Below are positions 54,645-64,000 of a stretch of 64,000 nt of DNA, piece after piece. The translations under genes and the position numbers were made by a program. Positions within the stretch are counted from its first letter, which is position 1. Each line of letters begins with the position of its first letter. Source of the stretch: Cytophagales bacterium Alg240-R148 (GTDB lineage Bacteria > Bacteroidota > Bacteroidia > Cytophagales > Cyclobacteriaceae); the NCBI GenBank assembly GCA_900537185.1, contig LS999828.1, positions 622,706 to 686,705 of the forward strand, read 5' to 3'. Below the pieces are notes generated by a model, which was given only the letters and a program-made list of their open reading frames with translations, made no database searches and was not told where the DNA came from.

Positions 54645-55637
54645 TTATTTTATTTCTAACATGCGTTGGATAGGTGCCAAAGAACCCTTTAATAGATTTT
54701 CAGGCAAAGTTATTTCTGGTAGTTCGTATTGCATGCACAAATATAGTTTCTGCATGGTATTCATTTTCATAAAAGCACACTCCGAACACGCACAAGTATT
54801 GTCTTGCTGTATTGGAGCAGGAATCAACTTTTTGTTGGTCACCTTTTTATTCATTTGATGAATTATGCCGTGTTCTGTTGCTACAATAAACTCCTCGCTA
54901 ACATCGTCTTGAACAAATTGCAGCAGAGCAGAGGTGGAACCTACAAAATGGGCTGCCTTTAGTATGTGCGCTTGTGACTCTGGGTGTGCAATTATTTTTG
55001 CTTTCGGATGTTCTTTCGCCAATTCAAGCAACTTTTCTATCGAAAATGCTTCGTGTACCAAACAGGCGCCTTCCCACAACACCATCTCTCTGCCCGTTTC
55101 TTTCATTAAGAAACTGCCTAAGTTTTTGTCTGGGGCAAAAATGATTTTTTGATCTTTCGGGAGGGAGTTGATAATTTTCAATGCATTACTTGACGTACAG
55201 ATGATGTCGCTTAATGCCTTTACTTCCGCTGAACAATTGATGTAAGAAATGACATAATGGTCGGGATGTTGGGCCACAAATTGAGCAAAGTCTTGAGGTG
55301 GACAGGAATCTGATAGAGAGCATCCTGCATGCAAATCTGGCAAAACTACTTTTTTGTCTGGGTTTAAGATCTTGGCAGTTTCTCCCATAAAATGCACCCC
55401 AGCAAATACAATCATGTCTGCATCGGTTTCCTCCGCTCTCTGAGCCAAGTACAAGCTATCCCCTAAATAATCAGCGATGTCCTGTATTTCAGGATCCTGG
55501 TAGTAATGGGCCAAAATAACGGCGTTCTTTTCTTTTTTCAGCTTCTTGATGGCCTCTACATAGTTGACCCCCTGAGTAGGCACATTCAAATAACCTACAT
55601 CTTCCAGTTTTTCTTTTGCTACTTCTAATGTATTCAT
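54645..55637 (-). CDS. nadA: Quinolinate synthase
   Basis: It condenses iminoaspartate with dihydroxyacetone phosphate to quinolinate, using a [4Fe-4S] cluster. 330 residues with [19 protein letters not shown] and [14 protein letters not shown]. The cluster Cys candidates include C127 (NCSAEVK) and a Cys in EGACLVHE near residue 205, with more Cys in [12 protein letters not shown] near residue 293. The gene is divergent from an Rrf2 regulator with likely Fe-S cysteines. Confidence 0.97.
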   Translation of the reverse strand: MNTLEVAKEKLEDVGYLNVPTQGVNYVEAIKKLKKEKNAVILAHYYQDPEIQDIADYLGDSLYLAQRAEETDADMIVFAGVHFMGETAKILNPDKKVVLPDLHAGCSLSDSCPPQDFAQFVAQHPDHYVISYINCSAEVKALSDIICTSSNALKIINSLPKDQKIIFAPDKNLGSFLMKETGREMVLWEGACLVHEAFSIEKLLELAKEHPKAKIIAHPESQAHILKAAHFVGSTSALLQFVQDDVSEEFIVATEHGIIHQMNKKVTNKKLIPAPIQQDNTCACSECAFMKMNTMQKLYLCMQYELPEITLPENLLKGSLAPIQRMLEIK

Positions 55638-55714
55638 GACTCATTAAGTAATTCGTGCGCAATTTAGCAAATTTTACAACCCATTTAATAATACTAACCT
55701 AATAATGAGTATGG

Positions 55715-55746
55715 AATGAAAAAAATTTCATTTATTTCGAATAAAT
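55715..55746. promoter_or_regulatory. Overlapping inverted repeats in front of the Rrf2 gene
   Basis: AATGAAA (55715-55721) with TTTCATT (55726-55732) and ATTTATT (55730-55736) with AATAAAT (55740-55746) form two inverted repeats, 11 nt before the Rrf2 ATG and in the nadA/Rrf2 divergent space. AT-richness makes chance possible; they are candidate operators only. Confidence 0.35.
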
Positions 55747-55756
55747 TAAAAGATTC

Positions 55757-56191
55757 ATGTTTTCCAAATCTTGTGAATATGCTATTCAGGCTGTCCTTTA
55801 CATTGGGTTAAAAAGCGGGCCCAACGAAGCAATAGGAATTAAGGCTATTGCAGAATCGCAAGGTATCCCCTCTCATTTCCTTTCTAAAATACTACAACAA
55901 CTTGTAAAACAAAAAATACTTGTAAGCACCAAAGGCCCAAATGGTGGGTTCAGGTTGTGCAGGCCTGCAGAACAATTGAAACTAATTCAGGTGGTTGAAC
56001 AAATGGATGGTTTGGAAATATTTGACAAATGCGGGATTGGGTTGAAATCGTGTTCAGATGCCAACCCATGCCCGGTACATACTACATTTAAAACGGTCAA
56101 AAAAGAGGTAAAATCCTTGTTGACAGAGAAATCTGTGGCAGATTTATGCCTGGAACTAAGGTCTGGTAAAACAAATTTAATATCCTTTTAA
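55757..56191 (+). CDS. Rrf2-family transcription regulator, probable Fe-S sensor
   Basis: 144 residues: an N-terminal winged helix (MFSKSCEYAIQAVLYI, IPSHFLSKILQQLVKQKILVSTKGPNGGF) and a cysteine region with C92, C99 and C105 (C-x6-C-x5-C), close to the IscR/NsrR arrangement that holds a [2Fe-2S] or [4Fe-4S] cluster. It probably senses iron-sulfur status, redox or NO. Being divergent from nadA-nadB (NadA is an Fe-S enzyme) it may control them; this is an inference. Its stop codon overlaps that of nrdJ by 4 bp. Confidence 0.88.
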   Translation: MFSKSCEYAIQAVLYIGLKSGPNEAIGIKAIAESQGIPSHFLSKILQQLVKQKILVSTKGPNGGFRLCRPAEQLKLIQVVEQMDGLEIFDKCGIGLKSCSDANPCPVHTTFKTVKKEVKSLLTEKSVADLCLELRSGKTNLISF

Positions 56192-58818
56192 CCGCCACAC
56201 TTGGTGTGTCCGCAATGTTTGCAATTTAGACAACCTTCTTCAAATACCAGAGCTGGCTCTTTGCACTCCGGACATTCGTTGTTGCGGGGTTTCGTACCAT
56301 CCGGAATATATTTAGACAAGGCCCGCACCACGCCATTTTTCCAAGTATTTAAGGAATCATCATTGAGCTGTAACTGGCTCACCACATGCACTACTTTGTC
56401 TATTGGCATGTCGTGCCTTAATATACCTGAAATCAACTTAGCGTAGTTCCAAAATTCTTCTTCAAAAGCACGAGACAAACCTCCAATCGTAATTTCGTAG
56501 CCTTCTTTGTCCTGGTATTGCAAATCGTAACGGCTTTGCCCTTTTATTTTTCTTTTGATCACCGCTCCCTTTTGTACATAGTTGGGCAAACTAAATGCAT
56601 CTTCTGCTTTTCCAGTAAAAATTTCGTAGGGATGCCCATTCATTTCACCGATTACCGCGATCCATTTTTCATGGTTGTTGTTGAAACGTAAAATTTTGGC
56701 TTGCAGCTTTTCTGGTCTTTTATAAGCAATAGCTTCTTTAGAAGTTTTATCTTCGCCCACCAAGACCCCAGTTCTTGACCCATCCCGGTAAACAGTGATC
56801 CCTTTACAGCCACTTTCCCAGGCAGCGATGTAAATAGCACCTATCAGCGATTCTGGCACATCATTGGGTAGGTTCACGGTTACGCTGATGCTGTGGTCTA
56901 CCCATTTTTGAATGGCCCCTTGCATTTTCACTTTCATTACCCAATCTACATCATTGGCTGTGGATTGGTGGTAGGGCGATTGTGCAATCAAAGCGGACAA
57001 CGCTGCATCGTCCATTTTTTTCACCTTTTCCACATCATGACCGTTGGCCTCTAACCAAGTACAAAAATGGTGGTGGAATACATGGAACTCTTCCCATGCA
57101 TCTCCCAAATCGTCCACAAAAGCGACTTGGCTGTTTTGTTCTTCCGGGTTCACTTTCCGCCTCCTTTTATAAGCAACTTTAAAAACAGGCTCCAACCCAC
57201 TGGTCGTTTGGGTCATAATACTCGTAGTACCGGTAGGTGCAATGGTCAAAAGTGCAATATTTCTTCGGCCATGGGCTTTCATATCTTCGAACAAAGTAGG
57301 GTCTTCGGAAGCCAGGCGCTTTATAAACAAATTGTGCTTTTCCTTTTTCCAATTGAAAATAGGAAATGCACCCCGCTCTTTCGCCAGTTCAACAGACCCT
57401 CTATAGGCCTGCAGAGCCATAGTCTTGTGCACTTTTACAGTGTGCTCAATAGAAGCCTCTGACCCATATTGAATATTCAATGCGGCCAACATATCTCCTT
57501 CAGCAGTAATACCCAAACCCATCCGGCGTCCTTGAACACACTTTTCTTTAATTTTCAACCAAAGGTTCCTTTCTGTTCTTTTAACATCAAATGGCTCCGG
57601 GTCAGAATCTATTTTTTGTAGTATCCGTTCAATTTTTTCAAGTTCCAGGTCCACTATATCATCCATCAGCCTTTGCGCTTTTTGAACGTGAATTTTGAAT
57701 TTTTCAAAATCAAACTTGGCTTGTGGTGTAAAAGGTTGGTCTACATAACTAAATAAATTTATAGCCAGCAACCTACAACTGTCATAAGGGCACAGCGGGA
57801 TTTCACCACAGGGATTTGTAGAAACCGTTTGGAATCCTTCCTGTGCGTAGGCATCTGGCACCGATTCTTTTAAAATCGTATCCCAAAACAAAATGCCTGG
57901 TTCTGCAGATTGCCAAGCATTGTGCACAATTTTTTTCCAGATGGTTTGGGCTTTAACGGTTTTGCTAATTTGGGGTTGGGCGGCATCTACGGGGAATTTT
58001 AATTCAACCGGGCCGTCTTGGGTAACCGCATGCATAAAGTCATCGGTAATTCTTACGGAAACATTGGCACCTGTCACCTTGCTCGTATCTTGTTTTGCGT
58101 CGATAAAATTAAGAACGTCTGGGTGGTTCACAGCCAAACTTAACATCAATGCACCCCGCCTGCCGCCTTGAGCCACTTCCCGAGTCGAATTGGAATACCT
58201 TTCCATAAATGGTACGATGCCAGTTGCCGATAACGCACTGTTCATAACAGAAGTACCACTGGGGCGAATACCGGATAAGTCATGCCCCACTCCACCCCTC
58301 CTTTTCATAAGCTGTACTTGTTCTTCGTCAATTTTCATTACCGCGCCATAGGAATCGGTAGCACCATTGAGCCCAATTACAAAACAATTGGATAAAGATG
58401 CAATTTGAAAGTCGTTCCCAATTCCAGTCATTGGCCCTCCTTGTGGCACCAAGTAGCGAAAATCTTTTAACAACCCGTATATTTCAGATGCCGGCAGAGG
58501 GTTTGGGTATTTTTGTTCGATGCGTCCCAATTCATTGCTCAACCTTTTGTGCATGGCATCTGGGCTTGATTCGTACAGTTTTCCATTGGCGTCCTTTAAA
58601 GCATATTTACTCAGCCAAACTTGAGCAGCCAGTGCATCCCCTTTAAAATATGCCGTTGTTTTGAGTAACGCCTCCTCTTTTGAAACTTCCACTAATGGAG
58701 GGGTGGGTTTGGGCAAAATCTTTTGAGCAGTAGGATGTAACTTTGGATTGGTACGAGTCGCTTTCTTTTTAACAGAATTGTACTCTAAGAATGGAATTTC
58801 TAGGGTGTCCGTTTTCAT
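56188..58818 (-). CDS. nrdJ: Adenosylcobalamin-dependent (class II) ribonucleotide reductase
   Basis: It reduces ribonucleotides for DNA synthesis using coenzyme B12 and no separate radical subunit. The start at ATG 58818 (MKTDTLEIPF) is chosen over 58845, which adds nine hydrophobic residues. The 876 residues include the active-site region NPCGEIPLCPYDSCRL, RRGGVGHDLSGIRPSG and AQGGRRGALM. At the C-terminus a zinc-ribbon tail (CPECKEP...CLNCKHCGHTKCGG) carries reactive cysteine pairs. Activity needs B12. It converges with the Rrf2 gene. Confidence 0.95.
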   Translation of the reverse strand: MKTDTLEIPFLEYNSVKKKATRTNPKLHPTAQKILPKPTPPLVEVSKEEALLKTTAYFKGDALAAQVWLSKYALKDANGKLYESSPDAMHKRLSNELGRIEQKYPNPLPASEIYGLLKDFRYLVPQGGPMTGIGNDFQIASLSNCFVIGLNGATDSYGAVMKIDEEQVQLMKRRGGVGHDLSGIRPSGTSVMNSALSATGIVPFMERYSNSTREVAQGGRRGALMLSLAVNHPDVLNFIDAKQDTSKVTGANVSVRITDDFMHAVTQDGPVELKFPVDAAQPQISKTVKAQTIWKKIVHNAWQSAEPGILFWDTILKESVPDAYAQEGFQTVSTNPCGEIPLCPYDSCRLLAINLFSYVDQPFTPQAKFDFEKFKIHVQKAQRLMDDIVDLELEKIERILQKIDSDPEPFDVKRTERNLWLKIKEKCVQGRRMGLGITAEGDMLAALNIQYGSEASIEHTVKVHKTMALQAYRGSVELAKERGAFPIFNWKKEKHNLFIKRLASEDPTLFEDMKAHGRRNIALLTIAPTGTTSIMTQTTSGLEPVFKVAYKRRRKVNPEEQNSQVAFVDDLGDAWEEFHVFHHHFCTWLEANGHDVEKVKKMDDAALSALIAQSPYHQSTANDVDWVMKVKMQGAIQKWVDHSISVTVNLPNDVPESLIGAIYIAAWESGCKGITVYRDGSRTGVLVGEDKTSKEAIAYKRPEKLQAKILRFNNNHEKWIAVIGEMNGHPYEIFTGKAEDAFSLPNYVQKGAVIKRKIKGQSRYDLQYQDKEGYEITIGGLSRAFEEEFWNYAKLISGILRHDMPIDKVVHVVSQLQLNDDSLNTWKNGVVRALSKYIPDGTKPRNNECPECKEPALVFEEGCLNCKHCGHTKCGG

Positions 58819-58891
58819 AAAAATATGCTGTAGAATTAACAGCACTATATTAAGAATAAAAGACCTTTTTATCTACTATTAACATAAATTT

Positions 58892-60793
58892 TTACTTATT
58901 AATTTTCAACAGCCCATCTACTAATAATAATGTTCCACCTTCCACCATCTTACGGACTACAATAGCCGTTTCTTTTGGGTCTTGTTTGGGCAGGTATTCG
59001 AGTACTTCCGACAAGGAGGCAACAATCTGAGTATCTAAAAAGGCCAATACTTTTTCTTCTATATTTTCATGAAAAGTACCTTCTTTTTTACGCTGAAGAC
59101 AAATATCGCAGGTACCGCAATCGGTTTCCGCTTGTTCATCAAAATACATTTGAATGTACCGCGAACGACACAAAGTAGTATTGGTGCAATAGGCTACCAT
59201 CTTTTCTGATTTCTCCATTGCCAAAGTCCTTCTTTCATCAATCAGTTTCTTGTCTATTCCCAAATTATTGATATCCATTCTTTCATTGATGAATATAATT
59301 TGTGGCAAGCTGGACCTTTTTTGGTATTCCAAAACGTTGAGTGAAGCCAAATATTCTAACTTTTTTTCTACCTCCTTCACGCTATCAAATGTAATTTTAG
59401 CCAGGTCTTCCTCTTTTATTTTAATAAAGTTGCCAAACAATTCCCCTCCATACATCCTTAAAATAACTTTAATCAATTGGTCGTACTTAGCATTGGCAAT
59501 TTGAAATTCATACAAGGCTGTATTGCCCACCCTGAACATTATTTTGGAGGGCATAAACAAACCCTCATTTTGTTGAATAAGCCCAAAATCATTGAGTCGG
59601 AGCAGTGCACTGTACACCTCAACCGCTCTGAAATTGTAGGTATGGCAAAAGTCCAAAATATCAAAATCGTAGGCCTGACCTCCAGCGCTTCCTACGGCCA
59701 ATTTAAAATAGTTGGCCAACGCTTGGTATACCCTTTTGATGGTATCTACCGAAGGGTGGGCATCCAAAGTTTTTTGTTTCAACCGTTCAAAATCTACTTC
59801 CTGGTAGAGCAGAACAGGGAAGGCATTGTTTTCATCTCTACCGGCACGCCCTGCTTCCTGGTAGTAAGATTCCATACAGTTTGGTAATTCCATGTGTACC
59901 ACCAAGCGCACATCGGGTTTGTCTATCCCCATTCCAAAAGCATTGGTGGCTACCATTACTCTGGTTTGGTTGTTGATCCAATTGAATTGTTTGGTATTGC
60001 GTGTTGCTTGGTTGAGCCCACCATGGTAAAAGTCAGCATAGATACCACTTTTTTGCAAAAAGAGCGTAACTTCTTTGGCCGCTTTGCGCGTGTTAACATA
60101 GACAATGGCAGATCCTGCAATAGAATTTAATATTTCTACACATTTGTTGTTTTTGGATTCTGCCTTGCGAACAGCATAAAACAAGTTGCCTCTGTAAAAA
60201 GATTTTTTAAAAAGAAGAACGTTTTTAAGCTCCAAATATTTGGTAATATCCTCACATACTTTGTTATCGGCAGAGGCGGTTAATGCCAGTACGTTCAACT
60301 CTGGTTTGAGCTCCCGTATCAAGGCTATTTCTAAATAAGATGGGCGAAAATCATGCCCCCATTGAGAGATACAATGGGCCTCGTCGATGGCTATTAAATT
60401 GACGTGCATCCTTTTAAAACGCTCAATAAAAATATCCGTTTTTAAACGCTCTGGAGAGACGTATAAAAATTTGAAATTGCCATAGATACAATTGTCCAAT
60501 ACAATGTCAATTTCCCTTTTGTTCATCCCTGAGTAAATGGCCACAGCAGGTATTTTCCGCTTAGTTAATTGCTCTACTTGGTCTTTAATCAGAGCAATAA
60601 GAGGAGACACCACCAAACAAATGCCCTCCTGCATCAAAGCTGGTACCTGGAAGCAAATAGATTTCCCGCCACCAGTAGGCAACAAGGCAAGCACGTCCTC
60701 CCCTCTTACAGTTGCTTCAATTATTTCTGCTTGTTGTGGCCGAAATTCTGGGTATCCCCAATACTGTTGTAATATGTCAGTGGCTTTTTTCAA
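58892..60793 (-). CDS. recQ: RecQ-type DNA helicase
   Basis: A 3'-5' DNA helicase. 633 residues: Walker A LPTGGGKS (38-45), IAIDEAHCISQWGHDFRPSY, motif VI QEAGRAGRD, then a zinc-binding region with cysteines in NTTLCRS and DCGTCDICLQ, and a winged-helix/RQC domain partly present. No clear HRDC domain is seen at the end, so it is a short RecQ. It starts 3 nt after the enoyl-CoA hydratase gene ends. Confidence 0.95.
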   Translation of the reverse strand: MKKATDILQQYWGYPEFRPQQAEIIEATVRGEDVLALLPTGGGKSICFQVPALMQEGICLVVSPLIALIKDQVEQLTKRKIPAVAIYSGMNKREIDIVLDNCIYGNFKFLYVSPERLKTDIFIERFKRMHVNLIAIDEAHCISQWGHDFRPSYLEIALIRELKPELNVLALTASADNKVCEDITKYLELKNVLLFKKSFYRGNLFYAVRKAESKNNKCVEILNSIAGSAIVYVNTRKAAKEVTLFLQKSGIYADFYHGGLNQATRNTKQFNWINNQTRVMVATNAFGMGIDKPDVRLVVHMELPNCMESYYQEAGRAGRDENNAFPVLLYQEVDFERLKQKTLDAHPSVDTIKRVYQALANYFKLAVGSAGGQAYDFDILDFCHTYNFRAVEVYSALLRLNDFGLIQQNEGLFMPSKIMFRVGNTALYEFQIANAKYDQLIKVILRMYGGELFGNFIKIKEEDLAKITFDSVKEVEKKLEYLASLNVLEYQKRSSLPQIIFINERMDINNLGIDKKLIDERRTLAMEKSEKMVAYCTNTTLCRSRYIQMYFDEQAETDCGTCDICLQRKKEGTFHENIEEKVLAFLDTQIVASLSEVLEYLPKQDPKETAIVVRKMVEGGTLLLVDGLLKINK

Positions 60794-60796
60794 AGT

Positions 60797-61570
60797 TTAC
60801 CAAGTCAATTTTTCTTTAGTCAGAAAAGAATTAATCCCTTTTTTACAGTCTTCTGTTGCCCTCGCTTTTGCATTCATTTTGGATGCAAAATCCAAACCTT
60901 CTTCTAAGGAGACAGATTGCACTTTTGCAATCATTTTTTTGGTAAGTGCAAGGCTTTCTTCTGAGTTATTTTCGATTAAATGGTCTGCAAATTCCTCTAC
61001 CGCTTTTGCAATATTTTTTGCCGTTTCTTGGTAGTTGATCATCCCCATGTCAATTGCCGTTTCTGAAGACACCAAATCCCCTCGCAGCAACAAAGAACGG
61101 GCATGCACTTCTCCAATTTTTCTGATTAAAAAAACCATTACCAAGGCAGGCACAAAACCAATCTTTACTTCTGTATATCCAAACTTAGCTTCTGGAACAG
61201 TAAAAGAAAAATCACAAACCGAGGCGAGTCCGCACCCGCCGGCAATGGCATGTCCTTCGATTTGAGCGATAATTACTTTTGGATGCGTATATATTTGCTC
61301 AAAAAGTGCCTTTAAATTATTGGAATCTTCTAGATTTTCGTCGTAAGAAAAATTTTGCATGGATTGTATGTAGGCCAAGTCGGCCCCAGCACAAAACGCT
61401 TTGCCCTCTGCCCTAATTACCACCACTTTTACCGCGGTATTTTTTTCCATTTCATGCAAGGCTGTTTTAAGATCTTCCACTAACTCTGGGCTTAGAGCAT
61501 TCCTCTTTTCTGGCCTATTGAGGGTGATGTACCCTTTTCGATTTATAATTTCTGTTTTAATGTAGCGCAT
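60797..61570 (-). CDS. Enoyl-CoA hydratase/isomerase family protein
   Basis: 257 residues with the crotonase oxyanion motif GKAFCAGADLAYIQ near residue 56 and GHAIAGGCGLASVCDFSF near residue 106; catalytic Glu candidates lie in the second motif region and in FGYTEVKIGFVPALV. Its likely reaction is hydration of an enoyl-CoA (methylglutaconyl-CoA hydratase-like); substrate is uncertain. It sits 4 nt after comEC and 3 nt before recQ, an operon without obvious functional link. Confidence 0.9.
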   Translation of the reverse strand: MRYIKTEIINRKGYITLNRPEKRNALSPELVEDLKTALHEMEKNTAVKVVVIRAEGKAFCAGADLAYIQSMQNFSYDENLEDSNNLKALFEQIYTHPKVIIAQIEGHAIAGGCGLASVCDFSFTVPEAKFGYTEVKIGFVPALVMVFLIRKIGEVHARSLLLRGDLVSSETAIDMGMINYQETAKNIAKAVEEFADHLIENNSEESLALTKKMIAKVQSVSLEEGLDFASKMNAKARATEDCKKGINSFLTKEKLTW

Positions 61571-61574
61571 AGTA

Positions 61575-63596
61575 TTATATTTTTATGGATTGGGCTCCAT
61601 GTTTAAAAGTTGAAATTACATCATTTTTATGCTTTTTTAATTCGTTGGACCATAAATTTATTTTATGTGGGTGGTTGCTCCCATCCAATATAATTCGCTT
61701 TTGTTCGATCCATTTTATTTGATCTTCACCCAGTGCATTGTTGGAAACAATAAGAATGTCATAACCACTAAAATCTTGTTCTTTTGAAGGTACAAGCATC
61801 CATAAGACTCTTAAATCTTGAAAAGAAAAAATATAATTTGTTTTGGGGTTGGTCCAACCAATGTTTTTCAAACCGTTGTACCCCTTCCACTTTCGGTAAG
61901 GATTTAAATAAAACTGAATCTGTTTATCTTGCAAACCATTGGCATAAAAATGTTCTATAGCCCCACCATTGAAAAGATCGATGGCGGCAGATCCTTTCAC
62001 ATGATAAACCAACAATTCATTGTAAGCGGCTGTTTTACCTTCTTGTAATACGAGCAAAGTATACCAGCAGCAAACCAAACTACAAGCCAACCAATAAACC
62101 AGCCTTCTACTTCGGTATAGAATGTATAGGCACAACATCAATAGGTAAGCCAATAATACCTGGCTTTTATCGATGGAAAAGACCCCCCATTTTTCAAAAA
62201 CTCCTATATTTAAAAATTCCATGGATCCTACCAAAACCCCAGTACAGGTATCCAATATCCAATCGAGACCAAAGGTCTTGCCCGAACAGGCCAATATAAA
62301 TAAAAGCAACAACGCAGTATAAAGCACCACTGGTAAAAGCAGCATAACCACCAAGTTGTTCACTAAAAACCCAATGGGGAAATAGGCAAAATAAAAAAGA
62401 GTAAGAGGTAATGTTAATATTTGCGCAGAAATACTTAATGCCGCTCCCTGCCAAAGTAGATTTAACGGTTTCCATTTAAAGGTTATAAAAGCAGCTATTT
62501 GCTTATAAAAACAAGCAATCGATCCTACTGCCATAAAACTTAGCTGGAAACCAACATCATAAATCAAAAATGGATGGTACAACAACATCCCAAATGCCAC
62601 CATAGCAATTAAGTTGAGCGGTATAATTTTTTTTCCAAACGCCTTCCCTACTAAAAAAATTGCAGCCATAATGGAAGCCCTCAGCACAGAAGGCGTTGCA
62701 CCTGAAATACACACCAATGTTAAAACACCCATTAAATGGAATGCAAGTAAGAACCATTTGCCCCAACCCCATCTTTCCAGCCAGCCTAACAACCCCCTTA
62801 TCAACAACAAAACCATACCGACATGCATGCCTGAAATGGCCACAATATGGAATACGCCGGCTGTTTTAAAAGATTTTTGTACTTCCTCTGTGAGCGCTCC
62901 CCTGTACCCGGTACACAGTGCTTTTATTATACCACGATGGGCATCGTCCAGCGCCATCTGGTCTACCATCTTGGTAGTCTGGCTTCTTATTTGGTACATC
63001 CACGCCATAAAACGCCAACCTTCCTTCTTTTTATACCCGATCCTTTTGGATACAAATAATTGGTTTAATATGCCTTTTTGCTTCAAATAAGATGCATAGT
63101 CAAATTCTCGTGGGTTCTTAGGTCCTTCAATTAAACCCGGATTTTGGAAAAGCAGAACTGCGTCTCCTGGTAATAGGTTGTTTGGGCTTATAGCAGTATC
63201 CAGGTAAAGTAAAACTTTTTCATTTCCCGTTGCACCACGAAAAAAAGATGGCTCCGGATTTAAAACAACCTTGCGCCATTTACTTTTTCCTAAATCCAAA
63301 TCTACTACCGTAGCAGGCCAAGGTTTGGATGCGTCTTTTAAGAACAAGGGGTGGGCAATTTTGGATTGTGTTTGCCACACTCCAGCACAAAACAGGAAAC
63401 TACAAATGCCAATACTCGCAATTTTTGGCCAATAGAACTGGTACGGGTTTCCACCAATTACAAACAAAAAAAAAGTTGGTAAAAGCCAGCAAATAGACCA
63501 CCCTCCTGCAAAAATGGGTACATAGGCAGCCAACAAAATCCCGAGGGAATAAAAAATCAAATACCTGAAAAAAGGCTTTAAGCTAAAAAAATACAT
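61575..63596 (-). CDS. comEC: ComEC/Rec2-family DNA uptake channel protein
   Basis: 673 residues, mostly membrane. N-terminal helices (about 8-65) precede a soluble OB-like region (about 70-175), then the Competence domain with about eight helices (about 210-500), including the signature FHIVAISGMHVGMVL. The C-terminal 150 residues lack the HXHXDH metallo-beta-lactamase motif of full-length ComEC. The protein probably forms the inner-membrane DNA channel for natural transformation. It is first of a comEC-hydratase-recQ run. Confidence 0.9.
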   Translation of the reverse strand: MYFFSLKPFFRYLIFYSLGILLAAYVPIFAGGWSICWLLPTFFLFVIGGNPYQFYWPKIASIGICSFLFCAGVWQTQSKIAHPLFLKDASKPWPATVVDLDLGKSKWRKVVLNPEPSFFRGATGNEKVLLYLDTAISPNNLLPGDAVLLFQNPGLIEGPKNPREFDYASYLKQKGILNQLFVSKRIGYKKKEGWRFMAWMYQIRSQTTKMVDQMALDDAHRGIIKALCTGYRGALTEEVQKSFKTAGVFHIVAISGMHVGMVLLLIRGLLGWLERWGWGKWFLLAFHLMGVLTLVCISGATPSVLRASIMAAIFLVGKAFGKKIIPLNLIAMVAFGMLLYHPFLIYDVGFQLSFMAVGSIACFYKQIAAFITFKWKPLNLLWQGAALSISAQILTLPLTLFYFAYFPIGFLVNNLVVMLLLPVVLYTALLLLFILACSGKTFGLDWILDTCTGVLVGSMEFLNIGVFEKWGVFSIDKSQVLLAYLLMLCLYILYRSRRLVYWLACSLVCCWYTLLVLQEGKTAAYNELLVYHVKGSAAIDLFNGGAIEHFYANGLQDKQIQFYLNPYRKWKGYNGLKNIGWTNPKTNYIFSFQDLRVLWMLVPSKEQDFSGYDILIVSNNALGEDQIKWIEQKRIILDGSNHPHKINLWSNELKKHKNDVISTFKHGAQSIKI

Positions 63597-63631
63597 CTCT
63601 CCTTAAAAAAAGGAAAGGTACAAGTTGGATA

Positions 63632-64000
63632 TTATTTATCGCAAATTTTCATAGCTTGATGTTGGATACCACATTCATCAAACTGTTCGCCATAAGGCTC
63701 AAAACCAAATTTGGCATACAAGCGCTGGGCTTCTAATTGTGCATGTAAATATTTCTTTTTATTTTTTAATGCGTCAAATGAGTTGATATGGTCCAAAGTG
63801 GCTTGTACCAAACTGCTGCCTACCCCATGGCCTCTACCTTCCTTGAGTACCGCATACCGCTCTAATTTAACTCCATTTTCAGTTGTTCTCCAGCGGGCAG
63901 CACCTACTGGCATGCCGTTGAATACAGCCAAAAAATGATGAGAGGAATCTTCAAACTCATCAAATTCTTCTTCCAGGGGCACTTTTTGTTCTTCAACGAA
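63632..64000 (-). CDS. GNAT N-acetyltransferase (5' end outside the window)
   Basis: The frame is open to the window edge, reading FVEEQKVPLEEEFDEFED, so the true start lies beyond 64000. The visible 122 residues contain the acetyl-CoA pyrophosphate loop GRGHGVGSSLVQATL and the C-terminal LYAKFGFEPYGEQFDECGIQH pattern. This matches YjcF-type GNAT proteins. The substrate is unknown. It ends 35 nt before comEC, on the same strand. Confidence 0.88.
   Translation of the reverse strand, partial: FVEEQKVPLEEEFDEFEDSSHHFLAVFNGMPVGAARWRTTENGVKLERYAVLKEGRGHGVGSSLVQATLDHINSFDALKNKKKYLHAQLEAQRLYAKFGFEPYGEQFDECGIQHQAMKICDK

Noticed and set aside
1-64000. CRISPR arrays, insertion sequences, prophage or rRNA
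   Set aside because: No regularly spaced repeats, no transposase or integrase products, no phage structural genes and no rRNA-like sequence were seen while reading both strands.

Overview
The window reads as chromosomal DNA of a Bacteroidota bacterium, probably from the Cytophagales/Saprospirales side of the phylum; the genus cannot be named from this sequence. The evidence is: an acylated-ornithine (argF'-type) arginine pathway, a fused LpxC/FabZ, two very large secreted proteins with gliding-motility-associated (type IX secretion) C-terminal domains, the T9SS regulator PorX, lipoproteins with acidic/Ser residues after the lipid-bearing Cys, promoter boxes of the TTTG / TAnnTTTG type, and modest GC with few Shine-Dalgarno sequences.

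Layout. 1-274 is the 5' end of a minus-strand gene whose N-terminal leader resembles that of DUF4157-type/extracellular-contraction-system-associated proteins. Then come tRNA-Leu(GAG) and an aldehyde dehydrogenase. 2407-11161 is one tight arginine operon (GNAT acyltransferase, argG, argC, proC, argD, argF', argB, argE, argH), preceded by a promoter and a structured leader with a short Arg-rich ORF. 11326-15256 (minus) is a YtrA-type GntR regulator, a small membrane protein, an ABC ATPase, two ABC-2-like membrane proteins and a BNR-repeat lipoprotein. tRNA-Lys(TTT), a TPR/SH3 membrane protein, a T9SS cargo protein and valS follow. 22086-25288 (minus) is porX-tsaE-ald; divergent from it runs an HD phosphohydrolase and the lipid A genes lpxD, lpxC/fabZ, lpxA plus an ABC ATPase.

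30536-31027 is a lipoprotein, convergent with the minus-strand unit plsB-like acyltransferase, gpsA, NUDIX, sua5, pgk. After two uncharacterised genes comes a second T9SS cargo protein (37581-40445), then a DCC protein, fabD, folK, sppA, bioB, a TPR histidine kinase and metG. The last part is mostly minus strand: RsmI-like methyltransferase, alpha/beta hydrolase, M1 peptidase, nadB-nadA with a divergent Rrf2 regulator, class II ribonucleotide reductase, recQ, an enoyl-CoA hydratase, comEC and a GNAT gene cut by the window end.

Most of the window is housekeeping DNA. No insertion sequence, CRISPR array, rRNA or prophage was seen. The less ordinary elements are the partial leader-bearing gene at the left edge, the arginine leader and the atypical residue in ArgF', the palindrome over the predicted start site of the GntR/ABC operon, terminators placed inside convergent coding sequences, a tandem hairpin after bioB, and the Rrf2/nadAB pairing.
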